From contig NC_090023.1 in assembly GCF_037176765.1 (NCBI RefSeq), forward strand, positions 146,916,866-146,980,865: a DNA stretch of 64,000 bases. The letters are read 5' to 3'. The notes beneath the pieces are model-generated. The model did not search any database. It saw only the letters and a list, made by a program, of their open reading frames with translations, and was not told the DNA's origin. The stretch comes from Anolis sagrei. Lineage: Eukaryota > Chordata > Lepidosauria > Squamata > Anolidae. The translations under genes were made by a program, and so were the position numbers. Below are positions 22,535 through 31,935 of the stretch, one piece after another; position 1 is the stretch's first letter, and every line of letters begins with the position of its first letter.

Positions 22535-22800
22535 TGTCCTATGCCAAGTGCTATTCAACATCTTTATTAATGACTTGGATGGTGAAAAAGAGAGGATACT
22601 TATCAAATTTGCAGATGGTGCCAAATTAGGAGGGGTAGCATCAGAATCCAAAATGACTTCAACAGATTAGAGATTGGGTCAAATCTAGCAAAATGAATTT
22701 CAACAGGGAGAAAGGGAAGGTACTACACTTAGGCAGAAAAAAAATACACAGACATAGGATGGGAAACACCTGGCTTGAAAACAGTGCATATAAAGGGGAC
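22535..22800 (+). mobile_element. CR1 LINE, reverse transcriptase fragment
   Basis: The plus strand reads VLFNIFINDLDGEKERIL, then IKFADGAKLGG, the region of the catalytic F/YADD box of CR1-type reverse transcriptases, here FADG. It then continues with NKVLHLGR-type wording. The second catalytic Asp is lost and frameshifts are present. Confidence 0.65.
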
Positions 22801-22801
22801 C

Positions 22802-22854
22802 AAGGAGCCTTATTTATTTATTTATTTATTTATTTACACTATTTCTATCCCGCC
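22802..22854. repeat. (TATT)n and L2-type tail remnant
   Basis: About seven TTTA units, followed by CTATCCCGCCCATAT and GAAGGCGACTCAGGGCAGC, wording from the L2-type LINE 3' end in minus orientation. Confidence 0.55.
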
Positions 22855-23088
22855 CATATCAACCCGAAGGCGACTCAGGGCAGCATACAATATATTTATT
22901 TATATACTGCGTTTCTCGCCCCAGAGGGGGACTCAAAGCAGATTCCAACATATTCACGGCAAAACTTCCCATCTCACATGGGGGGAGGGGGGGTGCTATG
23001 CCAGCTAGCTTATAGAGTCTATTAACAGGTGTAGGTTTGAGGCATCCTGTGATTATTCTACATGTTTCGTTCAGTGCTGTATTCACCT

Positions 23089-23403
23089 CAGGCCCGTAGC
23101 CAGGATTTCGTTTCGGGGGGGAGGGGGCTGAATTTTTTTCAGGGGGGGTTTCGGGGGGGCTGAGTTTCGGGGGTGGCCTGAGTCTGAGTGAAAGAAGGTC
23201 TACCCTAGCAAACCTTTTGTATCATTACCCCGATACCCCCATGCATATGGGATATATTGAGTATGGTGATCAGATCAAGATATGAATAAACATAACAGTT
23301 TAAGTAATGCACCAGTAAGGCCTTTTCGCAAACCACCATGAGAATTTGGGGGGGGGGGGGCTGAAGCCCCCCGACCCCCCCCCCCCCCCCCGCTACATGC
23401 CTG
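23089..23403. mobile_element. hAT MITE, CAGGCCYGTAGCC family, inside a LINE
   Basis: The ends are CAGGCCCGTAGCCAGG and GCTACATGCCTG, with target duplication ATTCACCT / ATTTACCT (one mismatch) at 23081-23088 and 23404-23411. Runs of 7-14 G or C are prominent. Confidence 0.85.
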
Positions 23404-23857
23404 ATTTACCTACTTCGCATGGACAGACTTGTGCTAAACATGGCAGGCATACTCAGCAGTTGAATAAGAAAAGGCCAGGGCTGATGTTCTTATTAATTTT
23501 GGGTCTGCTCCCCATGCGCTCCCAGTAAGTTTCTGTGGGATGTTATTGTGTGCAGCTACTTTGTGCTTGGTGTTCATACAATGATTCCTAAATGTTTCTG
23601 TTCGATCTAAGGTGACACTGAGATATTTAGGATGGGAACAGTGTTTGAGCTCTTGGCCTTCCCAGGTAACTTTCAATTTCCTGTTGGCTTCACGGTTATG
23701 TAGATAGAAAGCACACACTTGTGTCTTGACAGGGTTAGGCTTCAGGTGGTTATCTTTGTAATCACTGGAGAGACCTTTCAAGGCATTAGTAAGTTGGTTT
23801 AGACTATTTCAACGTCTTTCGCTTGTGTTGTTAAATTAATCCAAGGTCATCAGCATA

Positions 23858-24458
23858 TACGAGGGGTATTTTTTAAGTAAGGTCCATTTGAACATAAGTA
23901 CACAACAAAAGTTTATTTAAAAAAAGTAAATTTCTTTTCAGAAAGTACATACTTCACTCTATTTTTTGACATAGTTGCCAAGTTTGTTCAAACACTTATC
24001 ATACCTCTGAACCAATTTTAAAATACCCTCTTCACGAATCCTTGCTTCAACTGAAGCCACCAAATCGTCTGTAATCAAAAAAGGGCGACCAGAGCGGTCC
24101 TCATCATGGACGTTGTCACAGCCATCTTTGAATTGTCGTACCCACTTACACACTTTGCTTTCACTCATAACAGTATCACCATACACTTCACAAATCTGTC
24201 AATGAATTTCTGCAGCAGGCAGGTTCCTTGCTGACAAAAACCGTATCACTGAACGAACCTCACATGCGGAGGGTGAGTTGATAGCCTTAAACATTTTTAA
24301 AGCACAGAACAGAACCGTACAGGTTAGCTACAGAGCGGAAACTGAGCACAGTTGTTCCTGAGGCATGCCGGTACACGAAGCATGCGCTTGTTGAGGTATG
24401 CGCGCGAACTACTAGTGTCTACAACAAAATGGACCTTACTTAAAAAATACCCCTCGTA
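23858..24458 (-). mobile_element. Mariner-type DNA transposon, internally deleted
   Basis: Perfect 29-bp terminal inverted repeats (TACGAGGGGTATTTTTTAAG and on) are flanked by TA. The minus frame 24186-23959 encodes a transposase N-terminal helix-turn-helix segment (SKVCKWVRQFKDG, VHDEDRSGRPF, VASVEARIREEG). It runs straight into what looks like the protein's C-terminus (KLVQRYDKCLNKLGNYVKK). The whole DDD/E catalytic core is missing, so this is a deletion derivative moved in trans. The perfect repeats suggest a fairly recent insertion. Confidence 0.85.
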
Positions 24459-24748
24459 TAAAGCTTTTTGTGATTGCTGACTGTGACTGATCGCTAGTAA
24501 AGATGTTAAACAAGGTCGGTGCAAGGACACTGCCTTGACATAAACCATTATTTTTGCCTTCTCCATCTACTTTTCCTGCCTTGAAACTCCACATAGAAGC
24601 TGTGGTTTTCTAGGAGGGTCAGGACAGTTTTTGTAGAACAATAGTCCTGGGTAATATGGTAGATTTTATGCAGCATTCTTCTATTTTGTAGTACGTCCTC
24701 ACTAGTACTGTCCCCTCTAAATGACCCTCGTCACCTCAATGTCTTTCA

Positions 24749-25384
24749 TCTATATAAACAAAAATGCAATGTTCGTTTGTGGTATTGACAGAACTCAAAA
24801 ACCAGTAAGCCAATTGACACCAAACTTGGACAGCATATACCTAACAACTCAATGTATGTCCTTCACTCAAAATGTTTTGATTTTGTCATTTGGGAGTTGT
24901 AGTTGCTGGGATTTGTAGTTCACTTACAAACAAAGAGCATTCTGAACTCCACCAATTATGGCATTGAACCAAACGTGGCATACAGTACTCCCATGACCAA
25001 CAGAAAACACTAAAAGGGTTTGGTGGGCATTGACTTTGAGTTTGGGAGTTGTAGTTCATCTACATGCAGAGAGGACTGCGGACCCAAACAATGATGGATC
25101 TGGACCAAACTTGGCACAAATATTCCACATGCCCTAATATGAACACAGATGGAGTTTGGGGGAAATACACCTTGACATTTGGGAGTCATACTTACTGGGT
25201 TTTTTAGTTCACCTACAATCAAAGAGCATTCTGAACCCCACGAATGACAGAATCGGGACAAACTTCCCACACAGAACCCCCATGACCAACAGAAAATACT
25301 TAAGTCCATCCAATCCAACTCCCTTCATCGGGGCAAGAAAACGTAATCAAAGTCCTCCTGACAAAGAGCCATCCGGCCATAGAT

Positions 25385-25443
<59 letters not shown>

Positions 25444-25638
25444 TAGTTCGCACACACACACACACACACACACTCACACAGATATAGTATCATAGATTTG
25501 AAAGGGACCCTTAAAGAAGGACAATGATATGTTGCATGTTCCAGGGTGGGCAAACCAGACAATCACCACATTAACACTGACAAAGAAACTGCGAGAAAGA
25601 GTGTTTACCCACAGCAACGCGTGGCACGGGACGGCTAG
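24749..25638 (+). mobile_element. Helitron, non-autonomous, long form
   Basis: It starts A|TCTATATAAACAAAAATG and ends CCCACAGCAACGCGTGG, then GGGACGGCTAG. It carries several copies of the shared module (CATTTGGGAGTTGTAGTTG), a (GATA)n run at 25386-25443, (CA)n at 25451-25472 and a short CR1-like block (ATCATAGATTTGAAAGGGAC). The next Helitron follows at once. Confidence 0.75.
25386..25443 (+). repeat. (GATA)n microsatellite
   Basis: About 13 tandem tetranucleotides inside the Helitron. Confidence 0.95.
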
Positions 25639-25924
25639 TCTATATAAATAAAAATGTAATGTTTGTTTGTGGGATTAACATAACTCAAAAACCTCTGGGC
25701 GAATTGACACCAAATTTGGACACAATACACCTATCAGGCCAACGTGTGACCATCAGTCATAAAAAACTGAAAAACACAGCGGAAAAGACTTAAAAAGCCA
25801 AAAAATAAAAAATACATTACAACGCATGCGCAAAACCATATATATACACATATACACAAACATATACACACAAAACACATATACACAGACTGAGCCACAG
25901 CAACATGTGGCAGGGGACGGCTAG
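25639..25924 (+). mobile_element. Helitron, non-autonomous, short form, in tandem
   Basis: TCTATATAAATAAAAATG follows the CTAG of the previous copy directly. It ends CAGCAACATGTGGC, then GGGGACGGCTAG|T. It is the same subfamily as 5450-5778 (CTGAAAAACACAGC, CATTACAACGCATGCGCAAA). Confidence 0.8.
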
Positions 25925-25969
25925 TTTAGCATATAAATGCTATCTACAAAAACAAGAAGCCATGAGAGA

Positions 25970-26195
25970 CCTTGTCACAAGGCAAAGTACTGTAGTACTA
26001 GAGCATCTGCCTGTTATAGATGGGGTGATTGAGGCCTGCTGGGTCTGCTTTTGGGAGGGCAGTGTCATATCAATATAGTAAACTTCACAAATGGATAAAA
26101 ACCAAGAAACAAAGTAGACTCTGCAAGATGTGATCTCCCCTTCTTCAGAACAACAGAGAGGTGCTCTACTACTAGGCTACTTTGCCTTATGATAC
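25970..26195. repeat. Inverted pair of a tRNA-like segment
   Basis: 25972-26006 (AAGGCAAAGTACTGTAGTAC, AGAGCATCTGCC) is inverted at 26150-26191 (AGGCTACTTTGCCTTAT on the plus strand). Each arm resembles a tRNA-derived head (TAGTAGTAGAGCAYCT) but has no clear B box. Origin unknown. Confidence 0.35.
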
Positions 26196-26637
26196 GGCAA
26201 TGCAGTCCAGATAAATGAGTGGAATGGTGTTTAAAGTTAAACAACTCAATAGACATTTGATAAAAATGTCAAACCTGAGTTTTATAATTTTTTACAGAGA
26301 ACATATCTTCAAACTCAGGGCAAAATTGGTGAATTGTAAAGAGTGCACCTTTTGTCACTGCACATTACATTTTTTATTTCAATGTTTTCAAAATTGAAGC
26401 ACATTAGATTCTATGGTGCAATAGATTCACATAAATACAGTAAACAGAAACCCACCCAAGGAGTTAAACTAAAAAAATTAAAGGAAACCCACTCAAGAGT
26501 AGGAATAATACATTTTAAGCACATTGACTTTACCGCACAAGCAGGAATATGTTTCCTACCAATCTGTGCTCTCCCCTTATTCGTATGTTGTTGGTTTTTA
26601 ATATAACACCTGAGCACCTTTGATAGTTCACAGTTTG
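26196..26637. other. Unassigned stretch
   Basis: Nothing recognised. Confidence 0.35.
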
Positions 26638-26665
26638 GAGAAAATTTGGAGAGAATCCTCTAGAA

Positions 26666-27114
26666 TAGTGGTTCTCAACCTGTGGGTCCCCAGATGTTTT
26701 GGCCTTCAACTCCCAGAAATCCTAACAGCTGATAAAACTGTCTGGGATTTCTGGGAGTTGTAGGTCAAAACACCTGGGGACAGGCCCGTAGCCAGGATTT
26801 CGTTTCGGGGGGGGGGCTAAAAAAATTTTCAGGGGGGGTTTCGGGGGGGGGCTGAGTTTTGGGGGGGCTGAGTCTGAGTGAAAGAGGGTCTAGCCTAGCA
26901 AACCTTTTGTATCATTACCCCAATACCCCCATGCATATGGGATATATTGAGTATGGTGATCAGATCATGATATGAATAAACATAACAGTTTAAATAATGC
27001 ACCAATAAGGCCTTTTCGCGAACCACCATGAAAATTTCGGGGGCGGCTGAAGCCCCCCGAGCCCCCCCCCCTGGCTACATGCCTGCCTGGGGACCCACAG
27101 GTTGAAAACCACTG
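26666..27114. mobile_element. hAT MITE, CAGTGGTTCTCAACC family, split by another MITE
   Basis: The ends are TAGTGGTTCTCAACCTGTGG and CCACAGGTTGAAAACCACTG. A perfect 8-bp duplication CTCTAGAA flanks them (26658-26665, 27115-27122) and agrees with the known hAT preference for TCTAGA. Without its insert it is about 135 bp and palindromic, like 40961-41095. Confidence 0.9.
26781..27085. mobile_element. hAT MITE, CAGGCCYGTAGCC family, inside another hAT
   Basis: The ends are CAGGCCCGTAGCCAGG and CTGGCTACATGCCTG, with a perfect 8-bp duplication CCTGGGGA (26773-26780, 27086-27093). Confidence 0.9.
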
Positions 27115-27198
27115 CTCTAGAACATGGCCATATAGCCCGAAAAAACCTACAACAGCCCAGTTCACAGTTCATTTCTTTAATTTTCAACAATCAGGGAG

Positions 27199-27199
27199 A

Positions 27200-27236
<37 letters not shown>

Positions 27237-27237
27237 T
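27199..27237 (+). repeat. (ATT)n microsatellite
   Basis: About 12 tandem TTA units. Confidence 0.95.
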
Positions 27238-27624
27238 TGCAGCCAGGAAAGACAGACAACAATGGATGTCATGTCCCCCCAAACAAGTTACTACTACATT
27301 GTAAAATACACTCTGTAAAACTGATTGAAAGCACATTCAAAAGATGGAGAAATACCGTTTTCATTCAATACAACTTTAACATGAAATGGGACAAGATTAG
27401 AATGATAATGTCCAACAGTTGTCAGTTGTAGATGGACCTATTTTCCAAACGGCTTCAAACTTACATTTTAATAGAGCTGACTGGTTCTTATAAGATGGGG
27501 GTCTTCTGAAAAAAGCAGTGTGTGTGTGTCCCTGTGACAACAAAGGATAAGTGAGTGTGGGGCCTCCAGGTGTTGCTACAGTATCTTGCCATTAGCTACA
27601 CAGAACTTGCTGTCCTGTAGCATC

Positions 27625-27740
27625 TGGAACAGTGATTCCCAACATATGGCTCTCTAGTTGTTTTGGACCTCAACTCCCAGAAATCCCAGCCATCTTACCA
27701 GCTGTTGGGAATGGCAGAAGCTGAAGTCCAAATCACCTGA
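27625..27740. mobile_element. hAT MITE, CAGTGGTTCTCAACC family, diverged
   Basis: AACAGTGATTCCCAACATATG and CAACTCCCAGAAATCCCAGC match the short MITE at 40961. The right end is decayed. Confidence 0.5.
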
Positions 27741-28097
27741 TCAGAAGGAACCTTGGACTAGCTGCTCCCACTGTATAGGAGACTGAAACCAATACTCTGA
27801 TCTTTTCCTAAATCATGGGTTGCCATCCCACTCACAAGTCTGTGAGATACAAAATGTTCCAAAACTTTAAATGGCATAAAATATTTGAGAAATAATAAAA
27901 ATCAAATTTTCAATAATTTTAACCAAAAAAAAGCCACAGCCCCTTTAATTAAAAAAATATAAATAACAAAAAGGCAAACATGTTTATTCAATCATTTGCT
28001 TTAAATCTTGCCCTTCTTTTTAACAGAAGTCAAGATTCAGTGCCAGATCCTACCTTCTGCTCATCTGCTGTGCTTACATTCCACCTGCCCCAGTGAG
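27741..28097. other. Unassigned stretch
   Basis: A-rich and featureless; no gene or known repeat. Confidence 0.35.
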
Positions 28098-28520
28098 ACC
28101 CCACCTACACTGCCATACAGGCATGTAGCCGGGGGGGGGGGGGGGGGCTTGGGCTTCAGCCCCACCCCACCCCGAAATTCTCATGGTGGTTCGTGAAAAG
28201 GCCTTACTGGTGCATTATTTAAACTGTTATGTTTATTCATATCATCATCTGATCACCATACTCAATATATCCCATATGCATGGGGGTATTGGGGTAATGA
28301 TAAAAAAGGTTTGCTAGGGTAGACCCTCTTTCACTCAGACTCAGCCCCCCCCCCCTCCCCCGAATCGAAATCCTGGCTACGGGCCTGCTGCCATATAATC
28401 CAGTTTCTGCATCCAGATTATCTACTTTGATCTACATGGCAGTGTAGACTCATATAAACTAGTTCAAAGCAGATAATCTGGATTCAGAAACTGGATTACA
28501 TGGCAGTGTAATGCCAGCCT
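28098..28520. mobile_element. Palindromic MITE, TATGGCAGTGTAGA family, split by a hAT MITE
   Basis: Outside the insert 28118-28387 the sequence reads CCTACACTGCCATA, then TAATCCAGTTTCTGCATCCA, ACATGGCAGTGTAGACTC, AGCAGATAATCTGGATTC and ATGGCAGTGTAATG. It is one foldback unit, related to copies at 45.0, 49.9-50.2, 52.6 and 63.6 kb. Superfamily not determined. Confidence 0.6.
28118..28387. mobile_element. hAT MITE, CAGGCCYGTAGCC family
   Basis: The ends are CAGGCATGTAGCCGGGG and CTGGCTACGGGCCTG, with a perfect 8-bp duplication CTGCCATA (28110-28117, 28388-28395). Confidence 0.9.
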
Positions 28521-28554
28521 CAGCGCCTTATCCACTTTGCCCAATTGGATTCTT

Positions 28555-28800
28555 TTATATTTATTTATTTATTTAAAATATTTGTACCCCGCCCTTCTCT
28601 ACCCCCGAAGGGGGACTCAGGACAGCTTACAGCCAGCAACAATTTGATGCCCCACATATACAACAGATAAACAACAGTTAAATAATACGTAAAACTTTAA
28701 AATTAGATTTAAAACCATTTAAGATAGTGCAAATGGAATTAGTTGGCATGTCAAGTCCACGTTCTACAATCAACAACTTAAACCGAAGCCTGTCCATAGT
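28555..28800 (-). mobile_element. L2-group LINE 3' end
   Basis: (ATTT)n, then GTACCCCGCCCTTCTCTACC, CCGAAGGGGGACTCAGGACA and GCTTACAGCC, the reverse complement of the L2-type end. Confidence 0.6.
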
Positions 28801-29689
28801 CCATTTTCCATAGCATTGTTGTCATTTCTATTGTCAGCCTGCTATCCGAATGCCTGGTCCCATAGCCATGTCTCCATATACTCCATCCACTCCAGTGAGA
28901 TTCAGTTGCTGTCATCTAACCTGCTTACAACCCACCTGCCCCAGTACCTCAGTACCTGATCTTGCATGCACCTCAGTAAGAGATTCAAGCAACAAAATTT
29001 AATAAATGAGGGATTGTTTAAGAAATGATGATTTTTGTTTGTTTGTTTTTTGTTTTGTTTTTTCCCAAATAGCAAGACCACACTTTCTGGACCTCACAAA
29101 CATATCTTGCCTCAATAACAAACCCGCACCCCCATTTCCCAACCCTGGATTCCAATCCAATCCTTGTTGGGGGAACAGGGCACTAAAGCCAGCTGTTGAA
29201 TAAGCCATTACTGGTGAATACAAAAAAAACCAAACAAACCAGGACTTTGGAAAGAACGGGTTGTGGTACTGAGCCATGGGCTCAAAGACTCCATAATCCA
29301 CTTCTCTGTTTGGGTGCAATTTCTCAACTTCATGAGGTTCTGTTATCAGACAATGTTCACACCAGCCTCCAAACTATCTACAGCTTTTAACAGAGAGAAA
29401 AAATATTTTGGCACCCTACTCCACCCCCAGCAACCTTTGAAAAGGCATCAGTACTGAAGGATTCCTCATCTTCATGGCCTTCCTTTTCAGCAGATCAATC
29501 CAGGAATTTAGGAAGAAGCTTTTGACTAACTTCTCCTATTGTTGGAAGGGGGACAAAGGCTAAAGACCTGGATTTAAGCATAATAACAAGAAGTTCCTTC
29601 ATGCAGAAAACCACCACAGAAAGACCTCCCCCTCCCAATATACACAAAAGGGGGAAGGGAGAGAAAAATCTTTGAAAATAACTAATTAA
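28801..29689. other. Unassigned stretch
   Basis: No gene or clear repeat. A T/G-rich run lies at 29036-29062. Confidence 0.35.
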
Positions 29690-30120
29690 AGTTGTTTTAG
29701 CCTCTCTCACACGCCTCTAAGGGCACCTAATCTCACAGGAGCGGTGGCATGTGGAACAATGGACCCTCGGCCCCCAGCCCGCGTCCCCCTTCTCTGTGCC
29801 CCAACCTCTGTCTCAGAGGTTTAAAACAAGAGGCCACTTTAAGTTAATGAGCTCTCAGCTGACTAGAAGAAGTCTCTAATGAAGGCTGATGGTCACACAT
29901 TCCCTGACTGAATGAATAGGATCCTGCCAAACCCATAACTGTCAGAAAGTTTCATTCATAAAGTCCACATGCCAGAGAGGTAGGAGGGCTGTGCGGGGGG
30001 ATTGTGAGGGACGGAGGTGTCCGCATGGCATAGCCTAACCACGGAGCTAAAAAGCACTATGCGTGCATGACCAGCAGTGGCCAGAACCCAGGATTTCTGG
30101 GTCCCAGCTCCTTGCGCCTT
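29690..30120. promoter_or_regulatory. Candidate conserved non-coding element
   Basis: Unique sequence with no repeat texture and no coding frame. It contains GGTTTAAAACAAGAGGCC, TTAAGTTAATGAGC and TCTAATGAAGGC, the sort of AT-core motifs set in mixed GC content seen in vertebrate enhancers. This is a visual judgement only. Confidence 0.3.
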
Positions 30121-30454
30121 TGTCTGGTGTTTAATTAGGAGTATCCCCCCCATGACTCCCGAGGCCAACCGCTGGAATCATCAATGAGAGTTTGGGTTGG
30201 GGGTTTCCATTTTCTTGCTGTTGTGTCACCATCTCTACAAGGGCCAAAGGCTGGAGGGCAAAGGAAGGTGAAGAGTGTGAGGATTGTCTAAAGTAAGTTG
30301 ACGTTTGGGTAGAGTCTATAGCTTTGCAGATGATGGATTTTGTGTAAGAGAACAGAAGGGAAGAGCTACTACTTTGGGAAGTTAGAAAGTAGAGAAAGGG
30401 GAGCAAATGAAAACAGGACTATCCATAGGACTTGCCGCCGCCACCACCAAGTAG

Positions 30455-30545
30455 GTGTGTAGAATCATAGAGCTGGAATAGGCCACATGGGCCATCTAAT
30501 CCAGCCTTTGCCATGACCGCATCTCTTTCCACAAACCTGCACGTT
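30455..30545 (-). mobile_element. CR1 LINE 3' tail fragment
   Basis: TAGAATCATAGAGCTGGAAT, then GGCCATCTAATCCAGCC is the reverse complement of the CR1 3' end. Confidence 0.6.
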
Positions 30546-30589
30546 AACCTCTGATCCTAAGGGGAGGCCCTCCTCTCACCTCTTCCTCT

Positions 30590-31112
30590 ATCACAGGCAC
30601 AACTTGTGGGAACGAGGGAGAGAGCCTTCTCCACTGTGGCCCCCTGGCTATGGAACTCGCTACCAGGTGAGATTAGGCAAGCCCCCACCCTAGAAGCCTT
30701 TAAGAAAGATCTAAAGACTTGGCTTTTCCGATGTGCCTTTGGAGAGTGACCATATATTCCAGTCCTGTTGTTTCACCTGCACTGTTTCCCTTATATTGCA
30801 CTTTCCCCCACCTTATTGAAGTCTAATTCCACTATGCTCCTCTCCCACAAATGTACCTTTTCATTGCTATCTCATCCAGTGTTTTATCATTTTATGTCGT
30901 GCATTTGGCTCGCCCACTGTGTTTTATTTTCCATTATGTTATTTTGTACTGTTTATTTTACTTGACTGGTTTATTTATTTTATTGTGATGTTATTTTGTT
31001 GTTTATATTTATGTTGCTTTAATGTATCGTTGGGCTTGGCCTCATGTAAGCCGCTCTGAGTCCTCTTTGGGGAGATAGTGGCGGGATATAAATAAAGATT
31101 ATTATTATTATT
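30590..31112 (+). mobile_element. L2-group LINE, end of ORF2 and 3' UTR
   Basis: The plus strand reads GTRERAFSTVAPWLWNSLPG, then EIRQAPTLEAFKKDLKTWLF and RCAFGE followed by a stop. This is the C-terminus of L2/CR1-group LINEs (RAFS..AP.LWNSLP). The UTR ends GTAAGCCGCTCTGAGTCC, GGGGAGATAGTGGCGGG, ATATAAATAAAG and (ATT)n. The 523-bp copy keeps its reading frame in the coding part, so it is fairly young. Confidence 0.8.
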
Positions 31113-31316
31113 GACACAAAAGCACAGTATGTGACGGCAAATGAGATCTCTATGCTGGATTTCGTATCACAAAATCACAAGTCGAACACTTCCCAAGCGT
31201 CTAGGACTGTGTGAAATATTTTCGAATGATGCCTGCAGATCCAAGTAAGGTGGCCTTTTGCAGTTGACATATCGTGATTTTGTCGATGTTTATTGTTTCC
31301 AAATGCCAGCTGAGAT

Positions 31317-31352
31317 ATTATTATTGTTGTTGTTGTTGTTGTTGTTGTTGAA
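31317..31352 (+). repeat. (TTG)n microsatellite
   Basis: About nine GTT units. Confidence 0.9.
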
Positions 31353-31379
31353 GGAAAACCACAATCAAAGCACCACTTG

Positions 31380-31535
31380 CCAAATGGCCATTTGGCCACT
31401 GTTTAAAGGTCTCCAAAAAAAGAGCCTCCACATCACTCTGAGGCAGGGAGTTCCACTGTTGAACAGCTCTCACAGTCAGGAAGTTCTTCCTAATATTAAG
31501 GTGGAATCTCCTTTCCTGTTATTTGAACCTAATTG
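31380..31535 (-). mobile_element. CR1 LINE, 3' part
   Basis: Minus-strand remnants of the ORF2 end: AGGAAGTTCTTCCTAATATT and GTGGAATCTCCTTTCCTG on the plus strand are the complement of the FHL.IRK.FL block. Confidence 0.6.
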
Positions 31536-31594
31536 ATGCTAATGGCATGGTCAGCAGGAGGTTGAGAGTTATTTTAAAAGGATAAAAGAGGCAA

Positions 31595-31935
31595 TTATAG
31601 AATCATAGAGTTGGAAGAGACCTCGTGAGCCATCCAGTCCAACCCCATTCTTCCAAGAAGCAGGAAAATCGCATTCAAAGCACCCCCAACAGATGGCCAT
31701 CCAGCCTCTGCATAAAAGCCTCCAAAGAAGGAGCCTCCACCACAGTCCAGGGCAGAGAGTTCCACTGCTGAACAGCTCTCATAGTCAGGAAGTTCTTCCC
31801 AATGTTCAGGCAGAATTTCTTTTCCTATAATTTGAACCTATTGCTCCCTCTTGTGACAGCCTTTCAAATATTTAAGCATTGACTATCATATCTCCTCTCA
31901 ACCTTCTCTTCTGCATGTTGAATGTACCCAGCTCT
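31595..31935 (-). mobile_element. CR1 LINE, 3' end
   Basis: It begins at the tail (GAATCATAGAGTTGGAAGAG) and runs through the UTR and the end of ORF2 to about CTCAACCTTCTCTTCTGC, the complement of the KRRLRGDMI..-type block of CR1. Confidence 0.7.

Larger units (their letters stand above)
22855..24715 (-). mobile_element. Non-LTR retrotransposon (Jockey/I-like) broken by two DNA transposons
   Basis: In minus order the reverse transcriptase blocks run: HSFYVEFQGRKSRWRRQKNG and GLCQGSVLAPTLFNIFTSDQ (24560-24680), SQSAITKSFI up to 24459, YADDLGLI from 23857, LKPNPVKTQVCAFYLHNRE and EGQELKHCSHPKYL (23600-23770), KVAAHNNIPQKLTGSAWGAD (about 23500), and after the MITE ALNETCRIITGCLKPTPVNR (about 23060). 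Each block aligns with the cousin at 50265-51622. Without the two inserts at 23089-23403 and 23858-24458 it is about 950 bp. It also has scattered substitutions and frameshifts. Confidence 0.75.
26638..27165 (+). mobile_element. Penelope-like tail, split by a hAT element
   Basis: TTTGGAGAGAATCCTCTAGAA before the hAT and CTCTAGAACATGGCCATATA, GCCCGAAAAAACCTACAACA after it join into the family tail (AGAATGCTTCTAGAACATGG in other copies). Confidence 0.65.

Noticed and set aside
25386-25443. Regular spacing suggesting a CRISPR-like array
   Set aside because: Simple (GATA)n microsatellite without spacers in a vertebrate genome.
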